Shown: positions 52,732 through 60,339 of the stretch, one piece after another
Layout: every line of letters begins with the position of its first letter
Numbering within the stretch: the stretch's first letter is position 1
DNA from: Bacteroidota bacterium
GTDB lineage: Bacteria > Bacteroidota > Ignavibacteria > UBA10030 > UBA8401
Assembly: GCA_041658205.1 (NCBI GenBank)
Contig: JBBAAO010000001.1
Coordinates: 1,426,001-1,490,000 of the forward strand
Direction of reading: 5' to 3'
Length of the DNA: 64,000 nucleotides
Position numbers and translations under genes: made by a program
The notes under the pieces: model-generated
Seen by the model: the letters and a program-made list of their open reading frames with translations, nothing else
What the model was told of the DNA's origin: nothing
Databases searched by the model: none

Positions 52732-54477
52732 TTGCACAAAGTGACAATTTATCAAACGACGTCAGTGACATCGTCAACAATAAATACAATTTCTCCTTTC
52801 TTGAAGGAAGCCGATAGACTTGTCAAGAACGGTAATCTTCAAGAAGCACTTAAAACAATTCGCAAAGCATTAAGTGCCGCGCCAGGTAATTTATATGTGC
52901 AGGCATACGAAGTAAATGTGTTGTCGCTTCTTGAAAAGAATAATGCACCTCAACACCATCCATCAGTCACCACCGTAACCACAGAAACATTACACAATCT
53001 TGCTCAAGTGACAATCGATGATGTCGGCAGAACGGAACAGCTCGCCAGTACACTTATCAGCACTCATGATGAAATAAAACAGCGCTACGATGAAAATGAG
53101 AAAAGGATGAAGCTGAGTGAAGAGAAAATGAATGCCCGTGTAGAACAATTCATTCAATATGCGAACGAACTGGCAAACGAAAAAAGATTCTCCAATGCTC
53201 TGGATGAGATAAATAGAGCCTTTGTGATTGATCCGTTTAATAAAAAAGCGGCAGATCTTGAACATGAAATCCGGCAGGCGTATGAAAAGGAAATCGCTCG
53301 TCAACAAATGGAGCAGCAGCAACTGAAACATGAAGAGAGACAACTTTTGGAAGAGTTTGCAGACTCGCACAAATCAAATCCCATTACCATCAATCAACAA
53401 CAATTTGATGAAGTTGAACTTTTATATACAAAAGCAAAACAAATCGCTCAATCAGGCAAATATGAAATTGCCATGACGATGATATTAAACGCTTTATCAA
53501 TCCATCCAACACATTCACCACTGCTTGAATTACATAAACGGGTAAGTAATGCTATTCATGAACAAAATGTGATGGAAAAAGAAATTGAACGGCGAAAATA
53601 TTTTGCGCAAAAAAGATTGCTTGAAGAGACACATCATGCAACTACGGTCTTGCTTCAAGAAACAAAACAGTATCTGGTCGAACAAAAATTTACACTAGCC
53701 CTTCAAGTATTGAATAAGATTCATCAGCTTCATCCACAAAATAAAGAGGCTATGCAATTACAAAAGGAAATACAGCAAGCTCAGTTAAAAGTACTTGACG
53801 AAATTCAGACACAGACAACACTACCGGAACATACCGTACGAAAAAAGCAACAAGATATCGTTACTCTATTTTCTCAAAAAGGTAATGAGATTATCAGCAG
53901 TGCCGAAATGACATACCGATTTCAAAAAGCAAGGATATATCAAAACCAATGCCGATTTGAAGATGCACTTGGTGAAATCGCTATTATTCTCGTACAAGAC
54001 CCTAAACAGAAACAAGCCTTGGCATTGCGCAATACCATTACAGAAGCTCAACGTCAATTACAGTTGTCGCTGCAAGAACAGGTTTTGAAAGAAAAAGAGA
54101 ATGCTCTATCTGCAACTCGACTTAAGGAATTACAAATTGAAGTAATAACAAAAGTGCAGGCACTTCGCGAAAAGAAGAATTTTTCTGAAGCACTTGACGA
54201 AATAGCCCGTGCTATTTTACATGACCCGTTGAATGAAGATCTGGTAAAACTCGAACAAGATATTCGTCGTGAGTCAAAAGAATATGTTTTACTCAATGAG
54301 AATGATCAAACCGATCGAGCACAGAAGCAATTGTTAGACGCTCTTCGAAGTGCAAAAAATATTTTAGTGAAGTCAGGATATATTCATTCAACAGAAAATT
54401 TACAAACAGAAGAAGCCCTGCGGGACTTAGGAAAAGAACTTAAAAAGAAACTCGCTAAAAGAAATAAAACACACTAA
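52732..54477 (+). CDS. TPR-like/coiled-coil protein with six similar repeats
   Basis: The 581-residue protein has six TPR-like units of the form aromatic/Lys-Phe-x-x-Ala-Leu-x-x-Ile, Pro, then Leu (about residues 22-60, 140-182, 229-270, 310-350, 395-435 and 470-512). Examples are LVKNGNLQEALKTIRKALSA and EKRFSNALDEINRAFVIDP. Long Gln/Glu/Lys coiled coils join them. No signal peptide or membrane span. The start is uncertain: TTG at 52732 is used because the repeat frame is open from there, but an ATG at 52725 opens another frame. Probably a scaffold for the neighbouring signalling proteins. Confidence 0.75.
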   Translation: MHKVTIYQTTSVTSSTINTISPFLKEADRLVKNGNLQEALKTIRKALSAAPGNLYVQAYEVNVLSLLEKNNAPQHHPSVTTVTTETLHNLAQVTIDDVGRTEQLASTLISTHDEIKQRYDENEKRMKLSEEKMNARVEQFIQYANELANEKRFSNALDEINRAFVIDPFNKKAADLEHEIRQAYEKEIARQQMEQQQLKHEERQLLEEFADSHKSNPITINQQQFDEVELLYTKAKQIAQSGKYEIAMTMILNALSIHPTHSPLLELHKRVSNAIHEQNVMEKEIERRKYFAQKRLLEETHHATTVLLQETKQYLVEQKFTLALQVLNKIHQLHPQNKEAMQLQKEIQQAQLKVLDEIQTQTTLPEHTVRKKQQDIVTLFSQKGNEIISSAEMTYRFQKARIYQNQCRFEDALGEIAIILVQDPKQKQALALRNTITEAQRQLQLSLQEQVLKEKENALSATRLKELQIEVITKVQALREKKNFSEALDEIARAILHDPLNEDLVKLEQDIRRESKEYVLLNENDQTDRAQKQLLDALRSAKNILVKSGYIHSTENLQTEEALRDLGKELKKKLAKRNKTH

Positions 54478-54535
54478 CAACAGATGTTTCATAACATAAT
54501 TGTTCCACTGATGTAAAAATAAATAGGAGGTTTAT

Positions 54536-54910
54536 ATGGCCGGATCACTAACTGAATTATCAAAAACCGTGTTTCAAGAAATTTATGCCGATATCCCTGA
54601 AACACGAGGCATCATTGTCGCGTCACATGACGGACTACCGCTGGTCTCCGATATCAAGGGGAATACTTCGGCAGATAAACTTGCCGCCCTCATGGCAACA
54701 ACCATCAGTATGGGTCGACGAATTATGCCGTCATTGTCACTAGGTGAAGTGTCTGAGTTTACAATTACATCATCAGAAGGCCGGTTGTTCATTTACTTAA
54801 TTGGTACATCAGCGGCTTTGTGCATTATAACGCCCAAAACCGTTAATATTGGAATGGTATTTCTGCGGGCAACCGAATCCGCAAAAAAACTGGCCGGTGC
54901 AGTCGGATAA
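54536..54910 (+). CDS. Roadblock/LC7 domain protein (MglB/CvnB type)
   Basis: This 124-residue protein is one Roadblock/LC7 domain: N-terminal helix, GIIVASHDGLPLVSDI strands, the helix KLAALMATTISMGRRIM, strands with FTITSSEGRLFIYLIG, and a last helix. Roadblock proteins bind small GTPases as activators or platforms, as MglB does for MglA and CvnB for CvnD. A very strong ribosome site AGGAGG (54525-54530) precedes the start. The GTPase partner is probably the 59712-60269 gene. Confidence 0.87.
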   Translation: MAGSLTELSKTVFQEIYADIPETRGIIVASHDGLPLVSDIKGNTSADKLAALMATTISMGRRIMPSLSLGEVSEFTITSSEGRLFIYLIGTSAALCIITPKTVNIGMVFLRATESAKKLAGAVG

Positions 54911-54983
54911 TGCCGCACATTTAATGAAGCTGAAGAAAAATACTGTTACATTTTTGTGACAAAACTTTTCTTTTTATTGGACA

Positions 54984-55355
54984 ATGTTTATGATTACCAA
55001 TCAATTACAGAGTTTGGTAAGCCAATTAGATTATTTGATTTTGCAGCATGTTAACTACTTGAACAAACTTGATGAATGTGTTCGACTCCAAACGGTATTT
55101 GAACACAAAAAACATACTGAGTGCAATTTTGGAAAACTCTTTTATTCGGATATATGGCCATCAGTACAAAATTTTCCGGATGATATTAAACAGGTCATTA
55201 AAGAAATTGAGGATGAACATCGGATTTTCCACACAACCGCGAGCGAAGTGAATACACTCAAACCAACACAAGAGACAGTGGATGCAACAACAGCATGTAA
55301 ATTAATCCTCAAATTATATCATCTGGAAGAGTTAGTGAAAAAATATTCATTATAA
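54984..55355 (+). CDS. Free-standing CZB (chemoreceptor zinc-binding) domain
   Basis: The 123-residue helical protein matches the CZB pattern: a His in LILQHVNYLNKL (about 22), the HTECNFGKLFY motif (the Hx3C-like core, Cys about 46), and EDEHRIFHTTA with two His. CZB domains bind zinc through three His and one Cys, and normally sit at the end of chemoreceptors or diguanylate cyclases. Here there is no receptor part. The next two genes are Aer-type PAS proteins, so PAS and CZB, often fused, are split. Confidence 0.8.
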   Translation: MFMITNQLQSLVSQLDYLILQHVNYLNKLDECVRLQTVFEHKKHTECNFGKLFYSDIWPSVQNFPDDIKQVIKEIEDEHRIFHTTASEVNTLKPTQETVDATTACKLILKLYHLEELVKKYSL

Positions 55356-55428
55356 AGTAGTCGGCAAAATATTGTTAGTCTGAGTGGCTGAAAGTATAAT
55401 TGAAGAACATTTATTTATTGAGGCTATC

Positions 55429-55929
55429 ATGAAAGATATGACCCCTAAGGATGCAACTGTACCGGGAGCATCTGTTCAATTGACCTATTATGAAGGGTTT
55501 CAACGGACAATATTCTATACAACTATCGAAACACCTTTTCCTGAAGGAAAACTTATTGTTTCAAGAACCGATACGTTCGGAATTATCACCCACTGCAACA
55601 AATCATTCTGTGATATTGCCGGATATACAAAGGAAGAATTGATTGGTGAATATCACAGCATCTTGCGTCATCCCGATATGCCGGCTGTTGCCTTTAAAGG
55701 ATTGTGGGATACTATTCAACAAGGGAAACGATGGCATGGATACGTGAAGAATTTACGAAAGGATGGAGGCTTTTATTGGGTTTTTGCCACTGTCATTCCT
55801 AATGTCCGCGAAGGAAATATTATTGGTTATACATCGGTTCGGCGAAAACCTTCACGAACAAAAGTTGATGAATGTGTTGTGCTCTATAAAAAATTGTTAG
55901 AAGACGAGAAAAAAATAAAAAATAGTTAA
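55429..55929 (+). CDS. Aer-type PAS domain protein, copy 1
   Basis: The 166-residue protein has a ~45-residue leader (MKDMTPKDATVPG...) and one PAS domain of the aerotaxis receptor type: CNKSFCDIAGYTKEELIG, LRHPDMPAVAFKGLW, GYVKNLRKDGGFYWV. Such PAS domains bind FAD in Aer; binding here is unproved. No membrane, HAMP or methyl-accepting part follows. The ATG at 55429 is chosen over GTG 55384 since the second copy starts with the same MKDM residues and GAGG lies upstream. About two thirds of residues match copy 2 (hand count about 105 of 158). Confidence 0.82.
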   Translation: MKDMTPKDATVPGASVQLTYYEGFQRTIFYTTIETPFPEGKLIVSRTDTFGIITHCNKSFCDIAGYTKEELIGEYHSILRHPDMPAVAFKGLWDTIQQGKRWHGYVKNLRKDGGFYWVFATVIPNVREGNIIGYTSVRRKPSRTKVDECVVLYKKLLEDEKKIKNS

Positions 55930-55943
55930 GGAGGAAAATTCTT

Positions 55944-56432
55944 ATGAAAGATATGCTTCCTTCTGATATTGTCACATCCGGTACTACTGTTCGACACAAA
56001 TATTTCAACGGTTCGGAACGAACCATCATTTATACCGATATCGAAACTTCTTTTCCAGAAGGAAATTTAATTGTCTCAAGGACGGATACCCACGGAAACA
56101 TTTTGTCGTGCAATAAATCCTTTTGCGATATGTCCGGTTTCACACGAGAGGAACTTATCGGACAACCTCACTGTATCCTTCGTCATCCCGATATGCCTAC
56201 AGCAGCATTTAAGGATTTATGGGAAACCGTCAGTCAAGGAAAATATTGGCACGGTTATGTAAAAAATTTACGCAAGGATGGCGGTTATTATTGGGTATAT
56301 GCTACGATAATTCCAAATGTCCGAAACGGGAAAATCATCGGCTACTCATCCATTCGCCGCCAACCTTCACGAACAAAAATTCAGGAACATATTGCCTTAT
56401 ATAAAAAAATGAAACAGCAAGAGACAACATAA
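55944..56432 (+). CDS. Aer-type PAS domain protein, copy 2
   Basis: This 162-residue protein repeats the layout of the preceding gene: MKDM start, a leader with RTIIYTDIET and FPEGNLIVSRTDTHGN, then an Aer-like PAS with CNKSFCDMSGFTREELIG, RHPDMPTAAFKDLW and NLRKDGGYYWVYA. It lies 14 bases after copy 1 with AAGGAGG-like sequence upstream, so the two are a tandem duplication. Both copies keep the PAS core, so both are likely functional, perhaps as different binding partners. Confidence 0.82.
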   Translation: MKDMLPSDIVTSGTTVRHKYFNGSERTIIYTDIETSFPEGNLIVSRTDTHGNILSCNKSFCDMSGFTREELIGQPHCILRHPDMPTAAFKDLWETVSQGKYWHGYVKNLRKDGGYYWVYATIIPNVRNGKIIGYSSIRRQPSRTKIQEHIALYKKMKQQETT

Positions 56433-56485
56433 CACTGTAAACTAACAGTATTCGATTTGAGCATGTTAAGAAAGGAAAGAATCTT

Positions 56486-57238
56486 ATGTCATTCTTCTTT
56501 ACTGTAAGTCCGGATTTTAGTCCGCTTCATATATCGGACTGGTTTCTCGTCAACACGTGGTTACAGCGTAATCTTGGGGAACACATTCACCTGGAACTAT
56601 TTGATGATTTTGAAAGTCAACGAAAAGTTATCGAAGAGAAGAAAGTAGATTTAATCTATTCCAATCCATACGATGCAGCAACGTTGGTACGGAAACATGG
56701 ATTTAAGGCAGTAGCGCGTCCAAGGGAATTGACTGATGAAGCAATTATTGCCGTTGTTGATTCAAGTCCATTAAAAAAAATAGAAGATCTCAAACCGAAC
56801 ACACGCATTGCTACAACCGATGATCCGAATGTTCATATGATGGCGATGATTTTAATTGAACCTGCAGATTTGAACAAAACTAACACCGTTATCACTCACC
56901 GGGATTCCTATATGAGAGTTGCACAGGATTTAATCGGCGGTACAGCAGATATCGGATTCTTTTTAAAATCCACTTATGATGACCTTTCCGATATTGTCAA
57001 AAAACAATTAAGACCTCTCATCACCAGCCAGATCTACATGGTGCATCATGCATTACTTGTCGGAAATAAGATGATTCCATTAAAAGATAAATTACAGCAA
57101 ACACTCGTAAAAATGTCTACTGATACAGAAGGGAAAAATGCATTGGAGGCACTTGGAATGACTGGATGGGATCTGCTTGAACAAGAAGATGTTGAGTTTA
57201 TGATTGATTTGATGGATACGTTAGTTGAAAAAGAATGA
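56486..57238 (+). CDS. PhnD-like binding protein without signal peptide
   Basis: The 250-residue protein has the fold pattern of PhnD-type periplasmic phosphate/phosphonate binding proteins: two lobes around VDLIYSNPYDAATLVRKHG, ARPRELTDEAII, IATTDDPNVHMMAM and AQDLIGGTADIGFFL. Binding proteins of this type are normally exported, but no signal peptide or lipobox is seen, and no ABC permease genes adjoin it. This suggests a cytoplasmic sensor in the signalling island. The ligand is unknown. AAGGAAAG lies upstream of the start. Confidence 0.72.
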   Translation: MSFFFTVSPDFSPLHISDWFLVNTWLQRNLGEHIHLELFDDFESQRKVIEEKKVDLIYSNPYDAATLVRKHGFKAVARPRELTDEAIIAVVDSSPLKKIEDLKPNTRIATTDDPNVHMMAMILIEPADLNKTNTVITHRDSYMRVAQDLIGGTADIGFFLKSTYDDLSDIVKKQLRPLITSQIYMVHHALLVGNKMIPLKDKLQQTLVKMSTDTEGKNALEALGMTGWDLLEQEDVEFMIDLMDTLVEKE

Positions 57239-57263
57239 ATCACTACTCTGGGAGCATAGAACG

Positions 57264-57620
57264 ATGAGCGACCAACAATATCTCGACTTCCTAAAAGTAC
57301 TGGAAAATGAATTACTCAGTTTCCGCTGGGGATGCGTTTTTGACTTACAAAAGAAAATATCACTAGCGGAGTTTGGGAATGTACCGACCAGTAATGGTGT
57401 GTCCGTTTCAGATCGATGTAATGCTGTATTTGAGGAAGTATTACAATCACAGAAATCGAGTGTCGAATTCATGGCATTGGACGATCAATGGATACTACTC
57501 ATGCGACAATTTCCACACCGACCGCTTCGTTGTTTCATTCTCCTCAGAAGCGGGGGAGTAACCACCGGTTGGGCACGAGATACTTTGAAACAAAAAATTG
57601 AAGAATATTCATTCTCATAA
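57264..57620 (+). CDS. Small protein, possibly divergent Roadblock domain
   Basis: The 118-residue protein has no strong family match. Its order (helix LKVLENELLS, strand WGCVFDLQKKISLAE, helix VFEEVLQSQ, strands SVEFMALDDQWILLMR and LRCFILLRSG, helix ARDTLKQKIEE) is the order of a Roadblock domain, so this is suggested but not shown. The ATG at 57264 follows GGAG; an in-frame TTG at 57225 would overlap the PhnD-like gene. Confidence 0.6.
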   Translation: MSDQQYLDFLKVLENELLSFRWGCVFDLQKKISLAEFGNVPTSNGVSVSDRCNAVFEEVLQSQKSSVEFMALDDQWILLMRQFPHRPLRCFILLRSGGVTTGWARDTLKQKIEEYSFS

Positions 57621-57659
57621 CGCTAAAAAACTTTCCTGGATATCAAAAAGGTGAAGGGT

Positions 57660-58460
57660 ATGAAAATTTTGATTGTTGATGATGAAAAAGATCTCGTTAT
57701 GACACTCACAACAATACTAGAGAAATGGGGCCACTCGGTTGTATCCGCCTATGATGGCGTTGGAGCGCAGAAAGTTCTTGAGGAGACGACCGTTGATGTT
57801 ATCATTTCAGATCTCATTATGCCAAACATGGACGGTGGTGAATTGCTCACGTGGCTGAATATGCATAAAAAAAAGCCGCATTTCATCATTATGTCGGCAT
57901 ACTATAACGAAGGATTTATTAAATACTTTTCAAACCAGGGAATAACAAACATTCTCGGCAAGCCGATTCAATTTGATAAACTCCAATCGATGCTAAAGAA
58001 CTTTTCACTGCAAAGTGAGCCTATCGTATCGACGGAACTTGTACATAAAGGACCAGTTGCAGCGGAACCGGTATCGAAAAACACCGACACACGATTCGAG
58101 CATATGGCGAAAGATATACAGGAACGTTTGCCCGAAGCGTTGCAGATCGTCATAGCAAATCCTAAAACACAAACTATTTACAGCACAATATCAAAAGGAA
58201 ATGGTGTTGATGAAAAAATGTTCATCCGACAATCCGGATCATTTTTTTTGGCAATGAATGCTCTATGGTCTACACTCGGCAGTGAGAACGGTAATCCAAA
58301 AGAGATACTAATAACTGACGATGAAACACAGATGGTATACAGAAATATCGTTTCACCAGAAATATGTATTTACGTGGAGGCTTCTACACAGATAACTCAC
58401 GGATTACTCCGTATTACTGTAGACAATGTTGTAAAAGAATCTCCTATTTTAACGTTATAA
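57660..58460 (+). CDS. Receiver-domain protein with Roadblock-like C-terminus
   Basis: The 266-residue protein has a receiver domain (residues 1-115) with ILIVDDEKD, phosphorylated Asp in IISDLIMPNMDG, a Ser (MSAYY) and the Lys of GKPIQ. A linker rich in Val, Ser and Glu follows, then a ~120-residue C-terminal domain: helix, LQIVIANPKTQTIYS strands, helix with FFLAMNALWSTL, strands ILITDDETQMVYR and EICIYVEA, last helix. This matches the Roadblock order, but the family call is inference. No DNA-binding domain. The kinase upstream is a likely phosphodonor. Confidence 0.75.
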   Translation: MKILIVDDEKDLVMTLTTILEKWGHSVVSAYDGVGAQKVLEETTVDVIISDLIMPNMDGGELLTWLNMHKKKPHFIIMSAYYNEGFIKYFSNQGITNILGKPIQFDKLQSMLKNFSLQSEPIVSTELVHKGPVAAEPVSKNTDTRFEHMAKDIQERLPEALQIVIANPKTQTIYSTISKGNGVDEKMFIRQSGSFFLAMNALWSTLGSENGNPKEILITDDETQMVYRNIVSPEICIYVEASTQITHGLLRITVDNVVKESPILTL

Positions 58461-58474
58461 TTATCGTTACAAGA

Positions 58475-58852
58475 ATGGATAACCAATTTTTACAACAAGT
58501 ATTTAAGCAGTTGCAAAGCGACGTACCGGAAATAGACGGGATGAGTGTCGTTTCATCTGATGGTAAAGTGATCGAGGCTCAATGGTCAAGCACCATTGAA
58601 ATTGATAAAGTAGGGGCTGTCGGTTCAGCGCTACTCGGTTTAGGAAAAAAAGCTATTGAAATTTTATCCCGCGGTGAGTTATTACAAGTGGTATTGCATT
58701 CCACGGAAGGTATGTTGTCAGTGTATAGTGCTGGGGATCGTTCCGTGCTAATAGTTCATATGTCGAACGCTGGAAATTTAGGAATGCTGAATTTATATGC
58801 AAGAACAGCGGCATCATCAATTGCTGCAAATTTACGGGAAGAAGATTTGTGA
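58475..58852 (+). CDS. Roadblock/LC7 domain protein, second clear copy
   Basis: The 125-residue protein is one Roadblock/LC7 domain: FLQQVFKQLQSDVPEIDGMS helix and strand, VVSSDGKVIEAQW, helix KVGAVGSALLGLGKKAIEIL, strands LLQVVLHSTEGMLSVYSAG and SVLIVHMSNAG, final helix LNLYARTAAS. The ATG at 58475 is preferred over the in-frame 58364, which lies inside the receiver gene. It overlaps the next gene by four bases (GTGA), and that gene overlaps the GTPase gene. Confidence 0.83.
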   Translation: MDNQFLQQVFKQLQSDVPEIDGMSVVSSDGKVIEAQWSSTIEIDKVGAVGSALLGLGKKAIEILSRGELLQVVLHSTEGMLSVYSAGDRSVLIVHMSNAGNLGMLNLYARTAASSIAANLREEDL

Positions 58853-59715
58853 TTGAACAAATTTCAAAATTTGTTAACGTCTTAAATGCTGCTGCCGTAG
58901 GAACGCCACAGCGGATAACATTCTCACTTCTGAAAATTCCGTCGTCCAGTGAGTTTATACTTACCGGGGACCGTTTGCTGTATAACAAAAACATTAAGTT
59001 GTTCCATAAAATAATGCGAGATTTGTTGTACGGGAATATTGATGTGGCATGTGCACCTATCGGTCAACTGGGTGCTGAACCGATTTTATTTTTTGATGTT
59101 CATCAATTTGTATGGGAATCTATCAATAAGATTTCAGATGATGACATTATTTCTATCTGCAAAGATATTGAAACCGTTACTGTTTCGAAGACAAAACATC
59201 CTGTGAAAGATTTTTCACTCTTCTCCAGGGATAGTATCGATAGCATTGTTGTCTTTTATTTTCAAGTAGTTCCAAAACCGGCAGCATTGTTTTTACAAGA
59301 TTTTGAGACAACAAATCGAGTTCACTATTATCGCAGTTTGATCAGAATGGCATTGCTGGATTACATTAAACTTGAATCAGTCTCTGCACCTATTGTGATA
59401 ACGAATTCGGTCATCAGCGATGAACCTCCCAAAAACGTTCCGGTACCAAAACTACCGATGGAATCTCAGGTCTCTTTCATAGAACCAGTTCCGGTTATGG
59501 ACAAGAAAATCACATCGCCTGAAAACATTGAGTTTGATAAAAATACTGTGGAGAAAAAAATCGAGAAACAAATTGAACATATTTTACAAAAACCGTCTCT
59601 CAAGAATGTTATTCCTGTGCCAATCGAACAAAAAAGTGATGGGAATCGTAGTCTGGTGAGTAAAACAAAACTTGAAAATTTGAGAAAAATTTTGCAGAAC
59701 ATCAAAAAATTATGA
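58849..59715 (+). CDS. Unknown protein between Roadblock and GTPase
   Basis: The 288-residue protein starts with GTG in the Roadblock stop and overlaps the GTPase start (ATGA). The N-terminal ~180 residues are a mixed alpha/beta domain (LLYGNIDVACAPIGQLGAEP, VVFYFQVVPKPAALFLQDFE). A linker rich in Pro and Val follows (about 195-240), then a charged coiled coil to the end. No family was recognised. Its place inside the Roadblock-GTPase unit suggests a link protein for them. Confidence 0.65.
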   Translation: MIEQISKFVNVLNAAAVGTPQRITFSLLKIPSSSEFILTGDRLLYNKNIKLFHKIMRDLLYGNIDVACAPIGQLGAEPILFFDVHQFVWESINKISDDDIISICKDIETVTVSKTKHPVKDFSLFSRDSIDSIVVFYFQVVPKPAALFLQDFETTNRVHYYRSLIRMALLDYIKLESVSAPIVITNSVISDEPPKNVPVPKLPMESQVSFIEPVPVMDKKITSPENIEFDKNTVEKKIEKQIEHILQKPSLKNVIPVPIEQKSDGNRSLVSKTKLENLRKILQNIKKL

Positions 59716-60269
59716 ATAATGAACCCAAAAATACTGCGTACTTTAAATTAGTTATTTCAGGATCAGTGAATTCCGGAAAAACGACATTTGTGAGAACTAT
59801 CAGCGAGTTCGACCCTATTACGACCGATGAATATGCAACCGAAGCTAATGTAAAAGTATTAAAAGGGCAGACAACCGTTGCAATGGATTATGGAAGAAGG
59901 ACAATTGACGACGATGTTATTCTCCATATTTATGCCACTCCGGGACAGGAGCGATTTAATTTTATGTGGGATGTTCTTGTTGAAGGTGCATTTGGAGTAA
60001 TATTTTTGGCAGACAGCACAGATCTTGACAGCATTTCGAATACAAAAAAAATTATAAAATATTTTTCTGACCGTTTTAATCTTCCTTATCTTTTATGTGT
60101 TACTAAACTCGATGTACCGACTAGCATAGACTATAAAGAAGTTCTCAAACTTATTGACAAACAAGATCTATTTGCCATTCCCTGTAACACAACTCAAAAA
60201 GAAGATGTCCGTACCGCGCTCATTGCATTATTGAGTCTCGCTATTGACAAAGCAGCCGCACAATCGTAA
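59712..60269 (+). CDS. Small Ras-like GTPase, CvnD/MglA type
   Basis: The 185-residue G protein has a P-loop GSVNSGKTT (residues 17-25), switch I with TTVAMDYGR (about 54-62), G3 ATPGQERF (75-82), G4 TKLD (131-134) and PCNT (167-170). The G3 motif lacks the usual Asp of DxxG, as in MglA and the conservon CvnD GTPases; FMWDVLVEGAFGVIFLADS matches the CvnD group closely. It should cycle between GTP and GDP with a Roadblock partner. No membrane anchor or lipid signal is visible. Confidence 0.85.
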   Translation: MNNEPKNTAYFKLVISGSVNSGKTTFVRTISEFDPITTDEYATEANVKVLKGQTTVAMDYGRRTIDDDVILHIYATPGQERFNFMWDVLVEGAFGVIFLADSTDLDSISNTKKIIKYFSDRFNLPYLLCVTKLDVPTSIDYKEVLKLIDKQDLFAIPCNTTQKEDVRTALIALLSLAIDKAAAQS

Positions 60270-60339
60270 TTTTCACCCGCACACTTTTACTAGCAACTGA
60301 TACTTCATCATCATTTTATATAATTTCCTAAGGTTGTAC

